Below are positions 1 through 8,755 of a stretch of 64,000 nucleotides of DNA, in pieces. The notes beneath the pieces were generated by a model. It was not told the origin of the DNA and made no database searches. It was given only the letters and a program-made list of their open reading frames with translations. The stretch is from JAMXLO01 sp963791495 (GTDB lineage: Bacteria; Pseudomonadota; Alphaproteobacteria; Acetobacterales; Acetobacteraceae), in contig CAWBST010000028.1 of the NCBI GenBank assembly GCA_963791495.1, positions 267,376 through 331,375 on the forward strand, written 5' to 3'. A program made the position numbers and the translations under genes. Positions within the stretch are counted from its first letter, which is position 1. Each line of letters begins with the position of its first letter.

Positions 1-302
1 GCCACGAGGAGGTGGTCGACGGCGGCTCGATGTACTGGGTGATCAGCGGCAGCATGCTGGTCCGCCAGCGCATCATCGACATCATCGAGGATCAGCGCGA
101 CGACGGCACCGCCTGCACCGGACTGGTACTGGATTCCAAGCTGGTGCCGCTGACAGGCAGGCCCACAAAACCGTTCCAGGGCTGGCGCTATCTGCGCCCG
201 GACGAGGCCCCACGCGACCTTGTCATCGGCAGGCGCGCCAAGGGCGAGGATGCCCTGCCGCCGACATTGCGGCGTGACTTGCAGGTGCTGTGCCTCCTGT
301 GA
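1..302 (+). CDS. DUF1489 family protein, C-terminal part (start outside window)
   Basis: The last ~100 residues of a protein whose frame is open to the left edge. The visible part fits the DUF1489 family, a single-domain protein of roughly 140 residues known almost only from alphaproteobacteria: GGSMYWVI strand, RQRIIDI helix, GLVLDSKLVPL and FQGWRYL. The family has no established biochemical role. A GTG at position 12 could initiate, but it would cut into the conserved strand, so I treat the gene as truncated by the window edge. It stands alone on this strand. Family assignment is by motif recall, not by a search. Confidence 0.75.
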   Translation, partial: HEEVVDGGSMYWVISGSMLVRQRIIDIIEDQRDDGTACTGLVLDSKLVPLTGRPTKPFQGWRYLRPDEAPRDLVIGRRAKGEDALPPTLRRDLQVLCLL

Positions 303-419
303 ATCCCCCTTGCACGACTCTGTCAAGTTATAGGATATCCATTTCAGTCGATTAAGCTTGCTTCCTCGACCAGACTGTAAGCCGTTCCCCGCAACACCTG
401 CCACCTCGGAGCTTATCCC

Positions 420-638
420 GTGACCCCCTCGCGCAGCCATCTGTTCGCCCTGCTCGGCCTCGTTCTGCCGGTCGCAGCCTTCACGGCCTCGCCCGTCGCT
501 GCCGCCACGTCGAGCGCAGGGCACCACAAGTCGCACTCGCATCACGCGTCCGCCTCGCACAAGCCCGCGCATCATTCGTCGGTGCACCATGCGTCGCACC
601 GCACGGCACACCACGCCCCAAAGTCTACCGCGAGCTGA
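420..638 (+). CDS. small secreted histidine-rich protein
   Basis: A 72-residue protein starting at GTG with a GGAG Shine-Dalgarno 8 nt upstream. Residues 1-28 look like a Sec signal peptide (basic start, hydrophobic FALLGLVLPVAAF, then AAA cleavage site). The mature part is about 40 residues, rich in His, Ser and Ala in HH/SHH/AHH spacing, with no folded domain. Such segments usually bind Ni, Co, Zn or Cu; that is an inference here. The 3' end runs 14 nt into the convergent hydrogenase-like small subunit gene. Low complexity makes homology hard to judge; signal peptide plus a good ribosome site are the support that it is real. Confidence 0.55.
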   Translation: MTPSRSHLFALLGLVLPVAAFTASPVAAATSSAGHHKSHSHHASASHKPAHHSSVHHASHRTAHHAPKSTAS

Positions 639-1173
639 ACGCCACCCCGCTGCGCGCGTTCGCCTCGAGCAGCGCGCGCAGTCCCGCCAGAATGCGCTCA
701 GGGGTCGGCGGGCAGCCGCTGATCAGCAGGTCCACGGGCAGGGTGTTGCCGACGCCGCCGACAACAGCGTAGCTGCCCTTGAACACGCCGCCGTCCACCG
801 CGCAGTCCCCCACCGCCACGACGAACTTGGGTTCCGGCATCGCTGAGTGGGCCTGCTCCACAGCCTCCACCAGGTTCCGCGTAACCGGCCCGGTCACCAG
901 CAGCACATCCGCATGGCGAGGCGCCGAGGCGAAGCCGATGCCGAAGCGTTCAAGGTCGTGGACGGCGCGCCGAAGGGCGCGCAGTTCGATCTCGCATCCG
1001 CCGCAACTGCCGGCATCGATGTGCAGGATCGTCAGGCTGCGGCCCAGCCGTGGTTGCCCGCGCGCATCCATCCGATTGGCGAGCGACGCCGCCGTGTCCC
1101 TGTCAGCCGGCTGTGGCGTGCCGGCGACCGGACCACCAAGCAGCGTACGAGCCAGAAGGCGCCACAGAGTCAC
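625..1173 (-). CDS. hydrogenase-4/complex I-like small subunit (HyfI/NuoB family)
   Basis: A 182-residue NuoB-like Fe-S subunit, sixth and last gene of the leftward operon. It keeps all cysteines for a proximal [4Fe-4S] cluster: GSCGGCEIE, GDCAVDGG and GCPPTPE, the CxxC...C...C pattern of group 4 hydrogenase small subunits. The start is the GTG that overlaps the large-subunit stop as GTGA, the same coupling used at every junction of the operon; a longer reading would run back through the upstream gene. It should sit on the cytoplasmic face, passing electrons between the large subunit and the membrane arm. The electron donor is not evident. The gene ends inside the convergent His-rich gene. 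Family is certain; function of the complex is not. Confidence 0.85.
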   Translation of the reverse strand: MTLWRLLARTLLGGPVAGTPQPADRDTAASLANRMDARGQPRLGRSLTILHIDAGSCGGCEIELRALRRAVHDLERFGIGFASAPRHADVLLVTGPVTRNLVEAVEQAHSAMPEPKFVVAVGDCAVDGGVFKGSYAVVGGVGNTLPVDLLISGCPPTPERILAGLRALLEANARSGVAFSSR

Positions 1174-2456
1174 AGGTCCGCTCCCGAGCTGGACAGACCG
1201 AGCGATGCCATGATCAACGGCAGATCGTCGACCTGACCGCCGGCCATCGCCGCTTCCAGCTCCGGCCAGTGCACCCATGCCGGGTCGCACATGAAGACGC
1301 CGGCGATCTGTCCGTGATCGAGGCGCATCCAGTGCCAGATCTCGCCGCTTGCGCCGTCGGCGAGGCCAATCCCCTCGCCGCTTTCCGCCGGTAATGGCAC
1401 GGAGACCGCACCCTCGGGCACCGCACCGAGCAAGTCGCGCAGCAGACCGATACCGTCGATGATCCCGCGGAGACGCTCACGCGCTCGCGCCCTCACGTTG
1501 CCGGAGCGCCCGGTCAACCCACTGGCCGTCGGCAGAAGCCGGAGATCAGGCAACTCGGCCGCAAGCGCGGACAGTGCGCGGCCGATCGCCTCGGGGCCAC
1601 CCGGAACAATGTCCGCCGCCACGCCACCCGGCAGCACGCAATCCATCATAAGTCGATGGCCGAATGCGACATCGGTCGCGCGACGGAGCATTTCGGCGTG
1701 CCAGGCCGGGCGTGCCGACAGCATCTCCAGCCCCACCACCTCCGCAATCGCCGAGAGAACGTCCAGGTGGTGAACGATCCGTTCAACCGCTGCCATGACG
1801 TCGCGCAACGCCGATGCCCGCGGCGGAACCTCGCAGCCCAGCGCGGCCTCGGTCGCCCGCGCGAACGCAATAGAGTGCGCAACGGTCGCCTCACCCGCGA
1901 GCCGTGCGGCGAACCGCGCCGCCGCCCGCGGTGACTTGCCACGCATCAGGCCTAGCGTGCCCTTGTGCGTGTAGCCCAGTCGCGTCTCCAGCCGAACGAT
2001 CGTCTCGCCGCGAACGCCAAGGCGCAGATGCGCCGCCGGCTCTATGCCACCGCGCGCCGGGCCCAACGGGATCTGATCCGGATCCTCGGCAAAGTGGAAC
2101 TCCGGCTGCTCCGTGCGACCGTCGGTACCGGGCCGCAGTGCCATCGGCGCACTGTTCGGCCATCGCCCGTGATCGAGCCACGGCCGCTGATCGGCGCCGC
2201 CGATCGCTTCGTGGCCCCACAGATCATGCACCATCCTCTCGAACCACGCTGCCCACGGACGGACAGGCGACAATGCCGGATAGCCGCCGTCCTCGACCTC
2301 GGTGGAGACAAGCAGCGACACGTCGCCACTACGCAGCAACGCGTAGACGTCGTGCGTGTCAGCCCACAGCGCGAGCAGCGGCGGTGACGGCTCGCTCGCC
2401 ATCCGTGCCCACTCGTCGCGTGTCAGCGCCCGGCGCGGCTGCATTGTCGTGCTCAT
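1170..2456 (-). CDS. HyfG-like large subunit lacking NiFe cysteine ligands
   Basis: A 428-residue protein combining a reduced NuoC-like N-terminal part (YPALSPVRPW, FERMVHDLWG, residues ~60-95) with a NuoD/hydrogenase large-subunit domain. In HycE/HyfG the first nickel motif is RICGxC followed by FAHS; here the equivalent reads GEATVAHSIAFARATE, with both cysteines gone. The C-terminal DPCxxC motif is replaced by CDPAWVHWPELE. Four thiolates cannot be assembled, so it should not be a H2-activating enzyme. The C-terminal WPELE...LSSSGADL resembles the Ehr (energy-converting hydrogenase related) subunits. The ATG overlaps the preceding stop (ATGA). Likely role: redox-linked quinone or unknown-substrate module of a proton-pumping complex. 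Confidence 0.8.
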   Translation of the reverse strand: MSTTMQPRRALTRDEWARMASEPSPPLLALWADTHDVYALLRSGDVSLLVSTEVEDGGYPALSPVRPWAAWFERMVHDLWGHEAIGGADQRPWLDHGRWPNSAPMALRPGTDGRTEQPEFHFAEDPDQIPLGPARGGIEPAAHLRLGVRGETIVRLETRLGYTHKGTLGLMRGKSPRAAARFAARLAGEATVAHSIAFARATEAALGCEVPPRASALRDVMAAVERIVHHLDVLSAIAEVVGLEMLSARPAWHAEMLRRATDVAFGHRLMMDCVLPGGVAADIVPGGPEAIGRALSALAAELPDLRLLPTASGLTGRSGNVRARARERLRGIIDGIGLLRDLLGAVPEGAVSVPLPAESGEGIGLADGASGEIWHWMRLDHGQIAGVFMCDPAWVHWPELEAAMAGGQVDDLPLIMASLGLSSSGADL

Positions 2457-3634
2457 CCGGCGGCCACGCGGAACCATCCGCCCAACGGTCCCGGCACCGC
2501 GAATGCCAGCAGCACGACCAGTGCAACCTGCAGCCAGGCCGGCGTCGCGGCGACCCAGTCGGCGGCGACCCAGTCAGCGGCGACACTGACCGGACAGCGC
2601 TCCAGCATCCCCCAGGCCGCAAGCAGCATGCCCACCGCGAGCGGAGCCAGCAGCCACGGCGCAACAGCAACGGTGGGGCCGGCGAGCAGATACAGAGCGA
2701 GCAGCGGCAGCAGCGCGAGCGTCAGCCAGGTGATCATGTCGCTGCACTGCGATTGCAGCACCGCCGATCGTGCCAGCGCGAGCAACATCAGGTGCAGCCA
2801 CGCGGCCGGTTTCGCGCCGACGCCAATGCCGAACGCAACAATGCCAAGTTGCGCCACGCCGGCGAACGCCACGCAACGGCGCGGATCGAGGCGCGCGTGC
2901 AGTGCTGTGGCACCAACCAGGAGCGAGGCGAGGCCGAATGCCATCAGCAGCCAGGGGGAGATGCTCAGGCGAATGAACAGCAGCATCGGCACATTGGGCA
3001 GCAGCGCAGTGACGATGGTTGCGCCGGGCGCCACGCCTTCAGCCGCCGCCTTCGCGATCCAGGAATGCAGCGGCACCAGACCCGCCAGGGCCGCGTAGCC
3101 GAGCAGCACGAAAAGGCCCGCCAAATCCGGGGTCATGCCGAGCAGCAATGTGCCGAGTAGTGCGAGCATCAGGCCGATACCACATGACACAAGCAGGCGA
3201 GAGCACGCGACGCCCGCAGCGGGACCGCGTGCGGCTCCCGTCACCACAGCAGCGGCGGCAACAGCGACGGCGAGAGCAAGCCACGTGAGTAAGATGCCAA
3301 TCCCAAGCGCCGCGCCCTGAATGCCGCCGATCAGCGTCTGATAGCCGACGTGGTAGAGGCGCACGCGCTGCCTATTGAGTGACCGCGCGGTGAGCAATGC
3401 GGCGATATCGCGATGGCCGAACCAGCTCACGGTCATTGCCACGAGGCTGGTGAGCAGGATCAGTTGTGTCTCCGCTGTTCCAGCGGACCACGCCAGCGCA
3501 CACGCCGCAACGAACTGCAGGCTGGCGGAGCCAGTGTTGATCCATGCGCCGATGCGCCATGACTCCACGGACGCCAACACCGCCGCCGAGACGAACGGCA
3601 ACGCCACAACGATGAGGGGCAATACGCCGCTCAC
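2453..3634 (-). CDS. hydrogenase-4 subunit F-like antiporter subunit (NuoN/ND4 type)
   Basis: A 393-residue, almost wholly hydrophobic protein of the MrpD/NuoN family, with about 11-13 predicted membrane spans. Typical signs are FGHRDIAALLTARSL near the N-terminus, PLHSWIAKAAAEG (the conserved proton-channel helix with Lys) and the TALLPNVPM helix. HyfF of E. coli is about 526 residues, so this version is short. The GTG start overlaps the HyfE-like stop as GTGA. Near the C-terminus there is a short tandem repeat, VAADW twice in a row, caused by a direct repeat in the DNA. It should be one of two ion-translocating subunits of the complex, with the HyfB-like protein. Confidence 0.8.
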   Translation of the reverse strand: MSGVLPLIVVALPFVSAAVLASVESWRIGAWINTGSASLQFVAACALAWSAGTAETQLILLTSLVAMTVSWFGHRDIAALLTARSLNRQRVRLYHVGYQTLIGGIQGAALGIGILLTWLALAVAVAAAAVVTGAARGPAAGVACSRLLVSCGIGLMLALLGTLLLGMTPDLAGLFVLLGYAALAGLVPLHSWIAKAAAEGVAPGATIVTALLPNVPMLLFIRLSISPWLLMAFGLASLLVGATALHARLDPRRCVAFAGVAQLGIVAFGIGVGAKPAAWLHLMLLALARSAVLQSQCSDMITWLTLALLPLLALYLLAGPTVAVAPWLLAPLAVGMLLAAWGMLERCPVSVAADWVAADWVAATPAWLQVALVVLLAFAVPGPLGGWFRVAAG

Positions 3635-4146
3635 GGATGGAGCCACGCATTGGCAAGAACAAGCCCGGGGATAAGTGGCACAGCGACGGCTAGCGCCGCC
3701 GATACCGACAGATCGGGACTGGCGCTGGCCACGAGAAGCAGGCCGTTCTGCGACGACAGCAGGTAGAGCGTCGGGTGCCCGCGCAGACCGGCCATCAGCA
3801 GTCCGAGCAGCACAACAGATGTGCCGGTTGCAACGGTTCCACCAGCGCCGACGTTTCCGAGGACGACGATGGTCACCACCAGCAACACGAATGCTACAGC
3901 CCAGTGCAGCAGGACGCGGCCACGCGGAACGAGCATCGGCGTGTCCCTCATCCGCATCACCGCCGACGGCAGCGCGACACCATTGAGAGCGAAGGCAAGG
4001 ATCGCCGCGGCGGGCATTCTGTCGCCGAGCGGTACAGCAGCGCACAGCGCCTGCAAGGTGCAGAGCCGCGCCGCGGTATCGACCCGCCGGGTGAGCAGCA
4101 GCCAGACGGACAGCAGCAGCGTCGCCGCACCGGCAACGGCGATCAC
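3631..4146 (-). CDS. hydrogenase-4 membrane subunit HyfE-like (NuoK type)
   Basis: A 171-residue membrane protein with five to six hydrophobic segments, shorter than E. coli HyfE (~216). The C-terminal half, GLRGHPTLYLLSSQNGLLLVA, is the NuoK-like Q-N-G helix region. The start is the GTG overlapping the stop of the HyfC-like gene as GTGA; an upstream in-frame ATG would overlap that gene by almost 180 nt and encodes arginine-rich, non-membrane sequence, so it was rejected. It forms part of the membrane arm between the HyfC-like anchor and the antiporter-like subunits. Identification rests on gene order, size and hydrophobic profile as well as this short motif. Confidence 0.72.
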   Translation of the reverse strand: MIAVAGAATLLLSVWLLLTRRVDTAARLCTLQALCAAVPLGDRMPAAAILAFALNGVALPSAVMRMRDTPMLVPRGRVLLHWAVAFVLLVVTIVVLGNVGAGGTVATGTSVVLLGLLMAGLRGHPTLYLLSSQNGLLLVASASPDLSVSAALAVAVPLIPGLVLANAWLHP

Positions 4147-5057
4147 GCCGTACCTGTCTCGGCGATGAGGAACGTCGCAGCCAACAGGCCGAGCAGCACC
4201 GCGACACACAGTACCTGTGCCGCCCGCACCAACCTGATGCGGCCGACCACGGCATTCAGCAACGCGAGTGCCGCGGCAAGAACGAGTGTTCGACCGAGCC
4301 AGCAGACAAGACCCGCAGCCCACACGGTCGGCCCCTCACCAGCCGGCGCCATGCCAAAGGGCAGGAACATTGCGCCGATCATATTGAACCAGACGAGCAA
4401 TCGCAGCGCATCGGCGCCCTCGATCAGCGCAAGGTCTGTGCCACTGAATTCGAGGGTCAATTCCTCATGCGGCATCGTGCCGGCAAGCGCGATGAGCAGG
4501 GTCGCCGCGAGACCAATGGGGAGAACGATGTCCCATCTTGTGCCGCTCTCAATCCGCATCGCGGCAATCAGATCGACATTGATGGTTCCCGCCGACAACG
4601 CGAACACGAAAAGCACCAGCAGCAGCGCAGGTTCCGCCACGCACGCCAGCAAAAGCGACCGACTGGCTCCCATGCCACCCAACGCCGCGCCGGCGTCCAT
4701 CGCCGCCAGCGCCGCCGAACACCGCGCCAGCGCCAACAGTCCGCCGATCACCAGCAGATCCGCAAAGGGGGCAAAGATCATGCCGAGTGCGAACGACGGC
4801 ACTAGGCAAGCGCCAATGGCGGTGGCGGCGGCACAGACTGCGGGCGCGGCGCCGGACATACCGGATGCACCCTCGGCCACCACGGTTTGCTTGGTGTGCA
4901 ATCGGATCAGGTCTCGCCACGGCTGCAACAACGGTGGACCGACGCGTCCGGCAAGTCGCGCCTGCATCCAGCGATGGACACCAATCAGCGTGGGAGCCGC
5001 GGCACCGATCAGGACGATGTGCAGGATCTGCGCAACAAACCCAGTCAGCAGTGTCAT
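4143..5057 (-). CDS. formate hydrogenlyase subunit 4 / HyfC-like membrane anchor (NuoH type)
   Basis: A 304-residue protein with about eight membrane spans. The sequence RLAGRVGPPLLQPWRDLIRL is the NuoH-family loop (R-x-GPP-x-LQP) that docks the Fe-S subunit, and EELTLEFSGTDLALIEGADA is the second conserved cytoplasmic loop rich in acids. Length is close to E. coli HyfC (~315). The ATG overlaps the HyfB-like stop as ATGA. In complex I and group 4 hydrogenases this subunit links electron transfer to the proton pathway. Confidence in the family is high; whether a quinone is bound cannot be told from sequence alone. Confidence 0.85.
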   Translation of the reverse strand: MTLLTGFVAQILHIVLIGAAAPTLIGVHRWMQARLAGRVGPPLLQPWRDLIRLHTKQTVVAEGASGMSGAAPAVCAAATAIGACLVPSFALGMIFAPFADLLVIGGLLALARCSAALAAMDAGAALGGMGASRSLLLACVAEPALLLVLFVFALSAGTINVDLIAAMRIESGTRWDIVLPIGLAATLLIALAGTMPHEELTLEFSGTDLALIEGADALRLLVWFNMIGAMFLPFGMAPAGEGPTVWAAGLVCWLGRTLVLAAALALLNAVVGRIRLVRAAQVLCVAVLLGLLAATFLIAETGTA

Positions 5058-6691
5058 CGTGTCACCAGCGTGGCTGCGACACGGAGTAACGAGTCACGCC
5101 AGCGAACAAGACGATTTCGCATCGCCACTGCCGATGGCAGCAGAGCCAACAAGCGTCGCAGCGGTTCGATAAAGGACGCGGGACCGAACTGTGTCGCCGG
5201 ATCGCCGAACGGGAGCCACGGCGGCGGCGCGGCGAATCCGCCCGACCATGCGGGCTCTCGCCGTTCCTCGCCGGGGCGGCGCAAGACACGCAATACGGCG
5301 AACACCGCCAGTGCGACCAGTGCAGCGACCGCGAGAGGCGAATAGCCAGGGGCCTCGGCGCCGGCGCGCAACGCCAGCCATTGACCGGAGGCCGCCGCAT
5401 GCGTCCATCCCACCGCCGGGACCAAGGCCAGTGCCGGCAGCAGGCCAAGCACACCGGTCGATGCCGCCAGCCCGCCAAGAACAAGCTGAACAGGACGCGG
5501 CGCCTCCTCGGGAGCCGCTGCACGTGGCGTGCGTGGACGACCGACGAAGACCACACCGAACAGTCGCACCGACGCCAGTGCAGCCAGGCCTATCGACAGG
5601 CCGGTCAGCGCGACGGCGCCGACGATCAACAACTGCACGCCAAGATCGCCAACCCGCGCCGCGACGAGCAGCGACTGGAACAACAGCCAGAACGCTGCAA
5701 ATCCGAGACCGGGAGGCAACGCGGCGATGGTGAACAGGCCGAGCAGACAGCAGCCGGCGGTGATCGGCATGTGGTGCAGCAGTCCACCCAGCCGGTCGAG
5801 CCGGCGCGTGCCTGCTCCGCTCTCCACGGCAGTCGCACATCGCAGCAGCAGCGTCCGGCACAGCACGTGACACACCAACGCCAGCCATGCCGCGGCAAGA
5901 GCATTTGATGCGACCGATGGCAGGTCATCCGCGCGGGCGAACTGCGCCACACCGAGCCCCATCGCCACCATGCCGAACTGGTTGAGCGAACAGAGCGACA
6001 GCACCTCGTGCAACGTCTCAGCAAGCGCACCGCGCAGCGAGCCGATGACCGCGATGCCTGCGCCCGCCAGCAGGAGCGGAACACCCCACCACAGCGGCTG
6101 TCCCACCCCGCAGAGATCGAACAGCACCCGAAGCACCAGATACGTCGCGACCACCGCGTTGACGCGGCTCATGGCTCCCGCGCCGGCAAGGACCAGAAGC
6201 AACACCGTCGCGGCGCGCCATCCATCCGGTGGGGCGGCGCGCATCACGGCGAAATCCGTCGACGGACCCGCCAGCGCGAGTGCCACCGTCAGGCAGACCA
6301 CAGCGAATGCTGCCGGGCGCAGCGACGCAATGCCGCCCAGCAGCAGCAGCCCCACGGCCAACGCAAAGCCATTCCCCGCCAACACCGTGACCGCCATTGC
6401 GGCCAGTGGCAGCGGCGCGGTATCCGCGCAAGGCATCACCAGGAACAGCAGCAGCAGGAAACTCGCGGCCAACGCGTCAAGCCCGAAGGGCATCACGGTA
6501 CCCATCGGCCCGATTGGCACCTCCAGCGCGCTCATGTCGGGACCGACCACCAGCGCCGCCATCGCCAGCAGAACCACCACGCCGCAAATGCCAGCGCTGC
6601 CCGCCGTGACCACGATGCGTGGCACAAATCGAGCAGCAGCCGCCAGCACCATCAAGGCCGGGATGACGATCGCCAGCAGTATAAGGATCAA
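5054..6691 (-). CDS. hydrogenase-4 subunit B-like antiporter subunit (NuoL/ND5 type)
   Basis: First gene of the six-gene operon, 545 residues, about 14 membrane spans; E. coli HyfB has ~672. Proton-antiporter family signs include EVLSLCSLNQFGMVAMGLG and the LLHHMPITAGCCLLGLFTIA helix. The start proposed is a TTG opening directly into a membrane helix (ILILLAIVIPALMVL). No ATG or GTG lies nearby in frame, and longer readings add about 140 non-membrane residues that overlap the divergent flavin monooxygenase gene. The Shine-Dalgarno is weak, so the exact start is uncertain by a few codons. The 277-bp gap to the divergent gene should hold the operon promoter; I could not pick a clear one. Confidence 0.78.
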   Translation of the reverse strand: MILILLAIVIPALMVLAAAARFVPRIVVTAGSAGICGVVVLLAMAALVVGPDMSALEVPIGPMGTVMPFGLDALAASFLLLLFLVMPCADTAPLPLAAMAVTVLAGNGFALAVGLLLLGGIASLRPAAFAVVCLTVALALAGPSTDFAVMRAAPPDGWRAATVLLLVLAGAGAMSRVNAVVATYLVLRVLFDLCGVGQPLWWGVPLLLAGAGIAVIGSLRGALAETLHEVLSLCSLNQFGMVAMGLGVAQFARADDLPSVASNALAAAWLALVCHVLCRTLLLRCATAVESGAGTRRLDRLGGLLHHMPITAGCCLLGLFTIAALPPGLGFAAFWLLFQSLLVAARVGDLGVQLLIVGAVALTGLSIGLAALASVRLFGVVFVGRPRTPRAAAPEEAPRPVQLVLGGLAASTGVLGLLPALALVPAVGWTHAAASGQWLALRAGAEAPGYSPLAVAALVALAVFAVLRVLRRPGEERREPAWSGGFAAPPPWLPFGDPATQFGPASFIEPLRRLLALLPSAVAMRNRLVRWRDSLLRVAATLVTR

Positions 6692-6968
6692 GGCATCACC
6701 GGCGTGGGGCGCGACTCGCTCACGCGATGAAGGATAGCAGCCCTGGCAGCATGGCGTGAGATTGCGTGCGATTTTGGGTGCCCGGCCTGGACGCCCTGGA
6801 ACCTCTTGGCCGCAAGGTGGCACTGCTGAACAAATGCCGGTGAGAACCCACGGTATGCTGGCATCCTGAGCCGAACCGTCGCAACACTCGCACTGAACCG
6901 GCAATCGCCCGAATGGACGGCGAAGCGATCGGGCAGACCGGGCCGAACGGATAGGGAGCGAAACAGCC

Positions 6969-8339
6969 ATGCTGGAAATCGGCGTGTTCCACAACGGCGC
7001 GTCCAGCCTGCCGGTCATCACCACCAAGGACGGTGTCACGCTCAACGACGGCACCCTCGCGGAGGTGCATCGGGCGGCGCAGGAGACGCTGGTGAACCAG
7101 GTGCGACAGGGCATCCTGGCGGAAAAGCTGGGCTTTCAATCCTTCTGGCTGACCGAGCACCACTTCCAGCCAGAAGGCGCCGAGATGAGCCCCAATCCGC
7201 TGATGGTGCAGACGGCGATCGCCGCCAACACGCGACGCATCCGGCTGGGCCAGGCGGCCAACATCATCGTCTGGCATCATCCCGTGCGTCTCGCCGAGCA
7301 GATCGCGACGCTCGATGTGATCAGCGGAGGTCGGGTCGAGTGCGGCATTGGCCGCGGATATCAGCCACGCGAGAACGAAACGCTGGGCCGGCCGTACGGC
7401 TCAACCATCCAGGACCAGGAGCGAAACCGCAAGGCCTTCGAGGAGGCGGTCGCGATCCTGAAGAAGTGCTGGACGGAGCCCTCGTTCTCGCATCACGGCG
7501 AGAACTTCTCGATACCGCCGACCTACACGAAGTGGAACCACAAGCAGACCATCGCCTATTTCCAGATGGACAAGGTCGAACGCCGGCTGGAGGACGTTCT
7601 CGCACTCGGCGATCCGGACATGTATTCGGCAGGCAACCCGGTGCAAGCCACGACGACCACGCTGAAGGAGTTGCAGGTCTTCCCGCAGCCGGTGCAGAAA
7701 CCACATCCGCAGTTGTGGGAACCGCTGACCAGCGCGCGTTCACTGAAGTGGGCAGCCGAGCACGGGCTAAATGGCGTGATGATTGCGGAGCCGAATGACC
7801 GGCTGCGGCGCAACATCGAGATTTATCACGAGGCGGCAGAGAAGGCGAACTGGCCCGACATGCTCAACCGCGGCAGCTTCAAATTCGGCTGGGACGCCGA
7901 TAAGCGACGCGGCATCATGACCAGCCGCTACATCCACATCACCAGGCCCGGACGGGAGGCGCAGGCGCTCGAGCGTGCGGCGCGCGCGATCGAACTACAA
8001 TTCGACTACTACGGACCGTTCGGCTTCGGCGCGGTGGTCGCGCGGCTCAACGAGCCGATGTTCGACCTCAACAAGAAGGTCACCGCGGACATGCTGCGTG
8101 ACCGCGAGATCGCCATCCACGGCTCAAGGCAGTTCGTCATCGACAAGATCATGAAGATGCGCGCCGAGTGCGGCTACGAGGACTTCTGCTTCATGGGCTG
8201 GTTCGAGCTCGGCGGCTTCGATCCGAAGGAGATCGAGGAGCAGATGCAGATGTTCGCCGAGGAGGTGATGCCGGTGATCGCCAGCGAGTGCGGCGGCAAG
8301 GTGGAGCTGCCGGCGCGAGGACTCACTCTCGTGCCGTGA
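6969..8339 (+). CDS. LLM class flavin-dependent oxidoreductase
   Basis: A 456-residue member of the bacterial luciferase-like monooxygenases, TIM-barrel enzymes that use FMNH2 and O2 to oxidise small organic substrates in the cytoplasm. Visible family features: LEIGVFHNGAS at the first strand, FWLTEHHF (EHH flavin-pocket motif), NPLMVQTAIAANTRRIRLGQ and RLAEQIATLDVISGGRVECG with GIGRGYQ. It is longer than the usual 340-380 residues, with extra sequence at ~150-220 and in the C-terminal third. The ATG has AGGGAG upstream. It is divergent from the hydrogenase-like operon. No flavin reductase is adjacent, and the substrate cannot be read from the sequence. Confidence 0.88.
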   Translation: MLEIGVFHNGASSLPVITTKDGVTLNDGTLAEVHRAAQETLVNQVRQGILAEKLGFQSFWLTEHHFQPEGAEMSPNPLMVQTAIAANTRRIRLGQAANIIVWHHPVRLAEQIATLDVISGGRVECGIGRGYQPRENETLGRPYGSTIQDQERNRKAFEEAVAILKKCWTEPSFSHHGENFSIPPTYTKWNHKQTIAYFQMDKVERRLEDVLALGDPDMYSAGNPVQATTTTLKELQVFPQPVQKPHPQLWEPLTSARSLKWAAEHGLNGVMIAEPNDRLRRNIEIYHEAAEKANWPDMLNRGSFKFGWDADKRRGIMTSRYIHITRPGREAQALERAARAIELQFDYYGPFGFGAVVARLNEPMFDLNKKVTADMLRDREIAIHGSRQFVIDKIMKMRAECGYEDFCFMGWFELGGFDPKEIEEQMQMFAEEVMPVIASECGGKVELPARGLTLVP

Positions 8340-8375
8340 GCGCAAAGGCACGCCATCGGAGATGGTGTGGTTGGG

Positions 8376-8555
8376 CTAAGAGAGCGTCTGGATCTTCGCG
8401 CCAAGATCGCGGAACATCTGTTGCTCTAAGCTGATGAACTCGGCGAAACAGCCGATGACGATGGTGATGGCAAGGACAATCAGGAGACTGTTGAAGTTGA
8501 TCAGCGACGATCGCAGCATGTCCTGATCGTGCCGATATTTGCGGATATCAAGCAC
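8376..8555 (-). CDS. small single-span membrane protein, unknown function
   Basis: A 59-residue reading with GTG start and AAAGGA Shine-Dalgarno six bases upstream. Residues ~24-45 (FNSLLIVLAITIVIGCFAEFI) form one strong membrane helix, preceded by a basic stretch (RKYRHDQD) and followed by an amphipathic tail. That charge pattern predicts the N-terminus in the cytoplasm. A longer reading from a GTG at 8609 has no ribosome site. I do not recognise a family. Base composition is lower in GC than its neighbours. The gene is convergent with the flavin monooxygenase, 36 nt beyond its stop. Support is ribosome site plus a clean helix; it may be lineage specific. Confidence 0.45.
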   Translation of the reverse strand: MLDIRKYRHDQDMLRSSLINFNSLLIVLAITIVIGCFAEFISLEQQMFRDLGAKIQTLS

Positions 8556-8755
8556 CTGAGTTCCTTTCGCCTGAGCCAGGCTTGCCGCAGCATTCAATCT
8601 GCTTGGCACCGGCCAAAACCTTGCACAGTCAGCGGTGACAACGACCTCTTTGGATGTCAGGGATGATAGTCCTAACCATCAAGGCGCGCGATTGGACCAA
8701 CGATCTAGTACCAGCGGCCCGATATCGTGAACTCGTCTGCCGCCCGCCGGCTTCC

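Noticed and set aside
1904..3160. Long plus-strand open frame over the HyfG/HyfF-like genes
   Set aside because: Arg/Gln/Ser-rich translation without domains, antisense to a well-supported operon.
625..6691. Reading the six-gene operon as a true NiFe hydrogenase-4 or formate hydrogenlyase
   Set aside because: Both cysteine pairs for nickel are missing in the large subunit, and no maturation or formate dehydrogenase genes are in the window.
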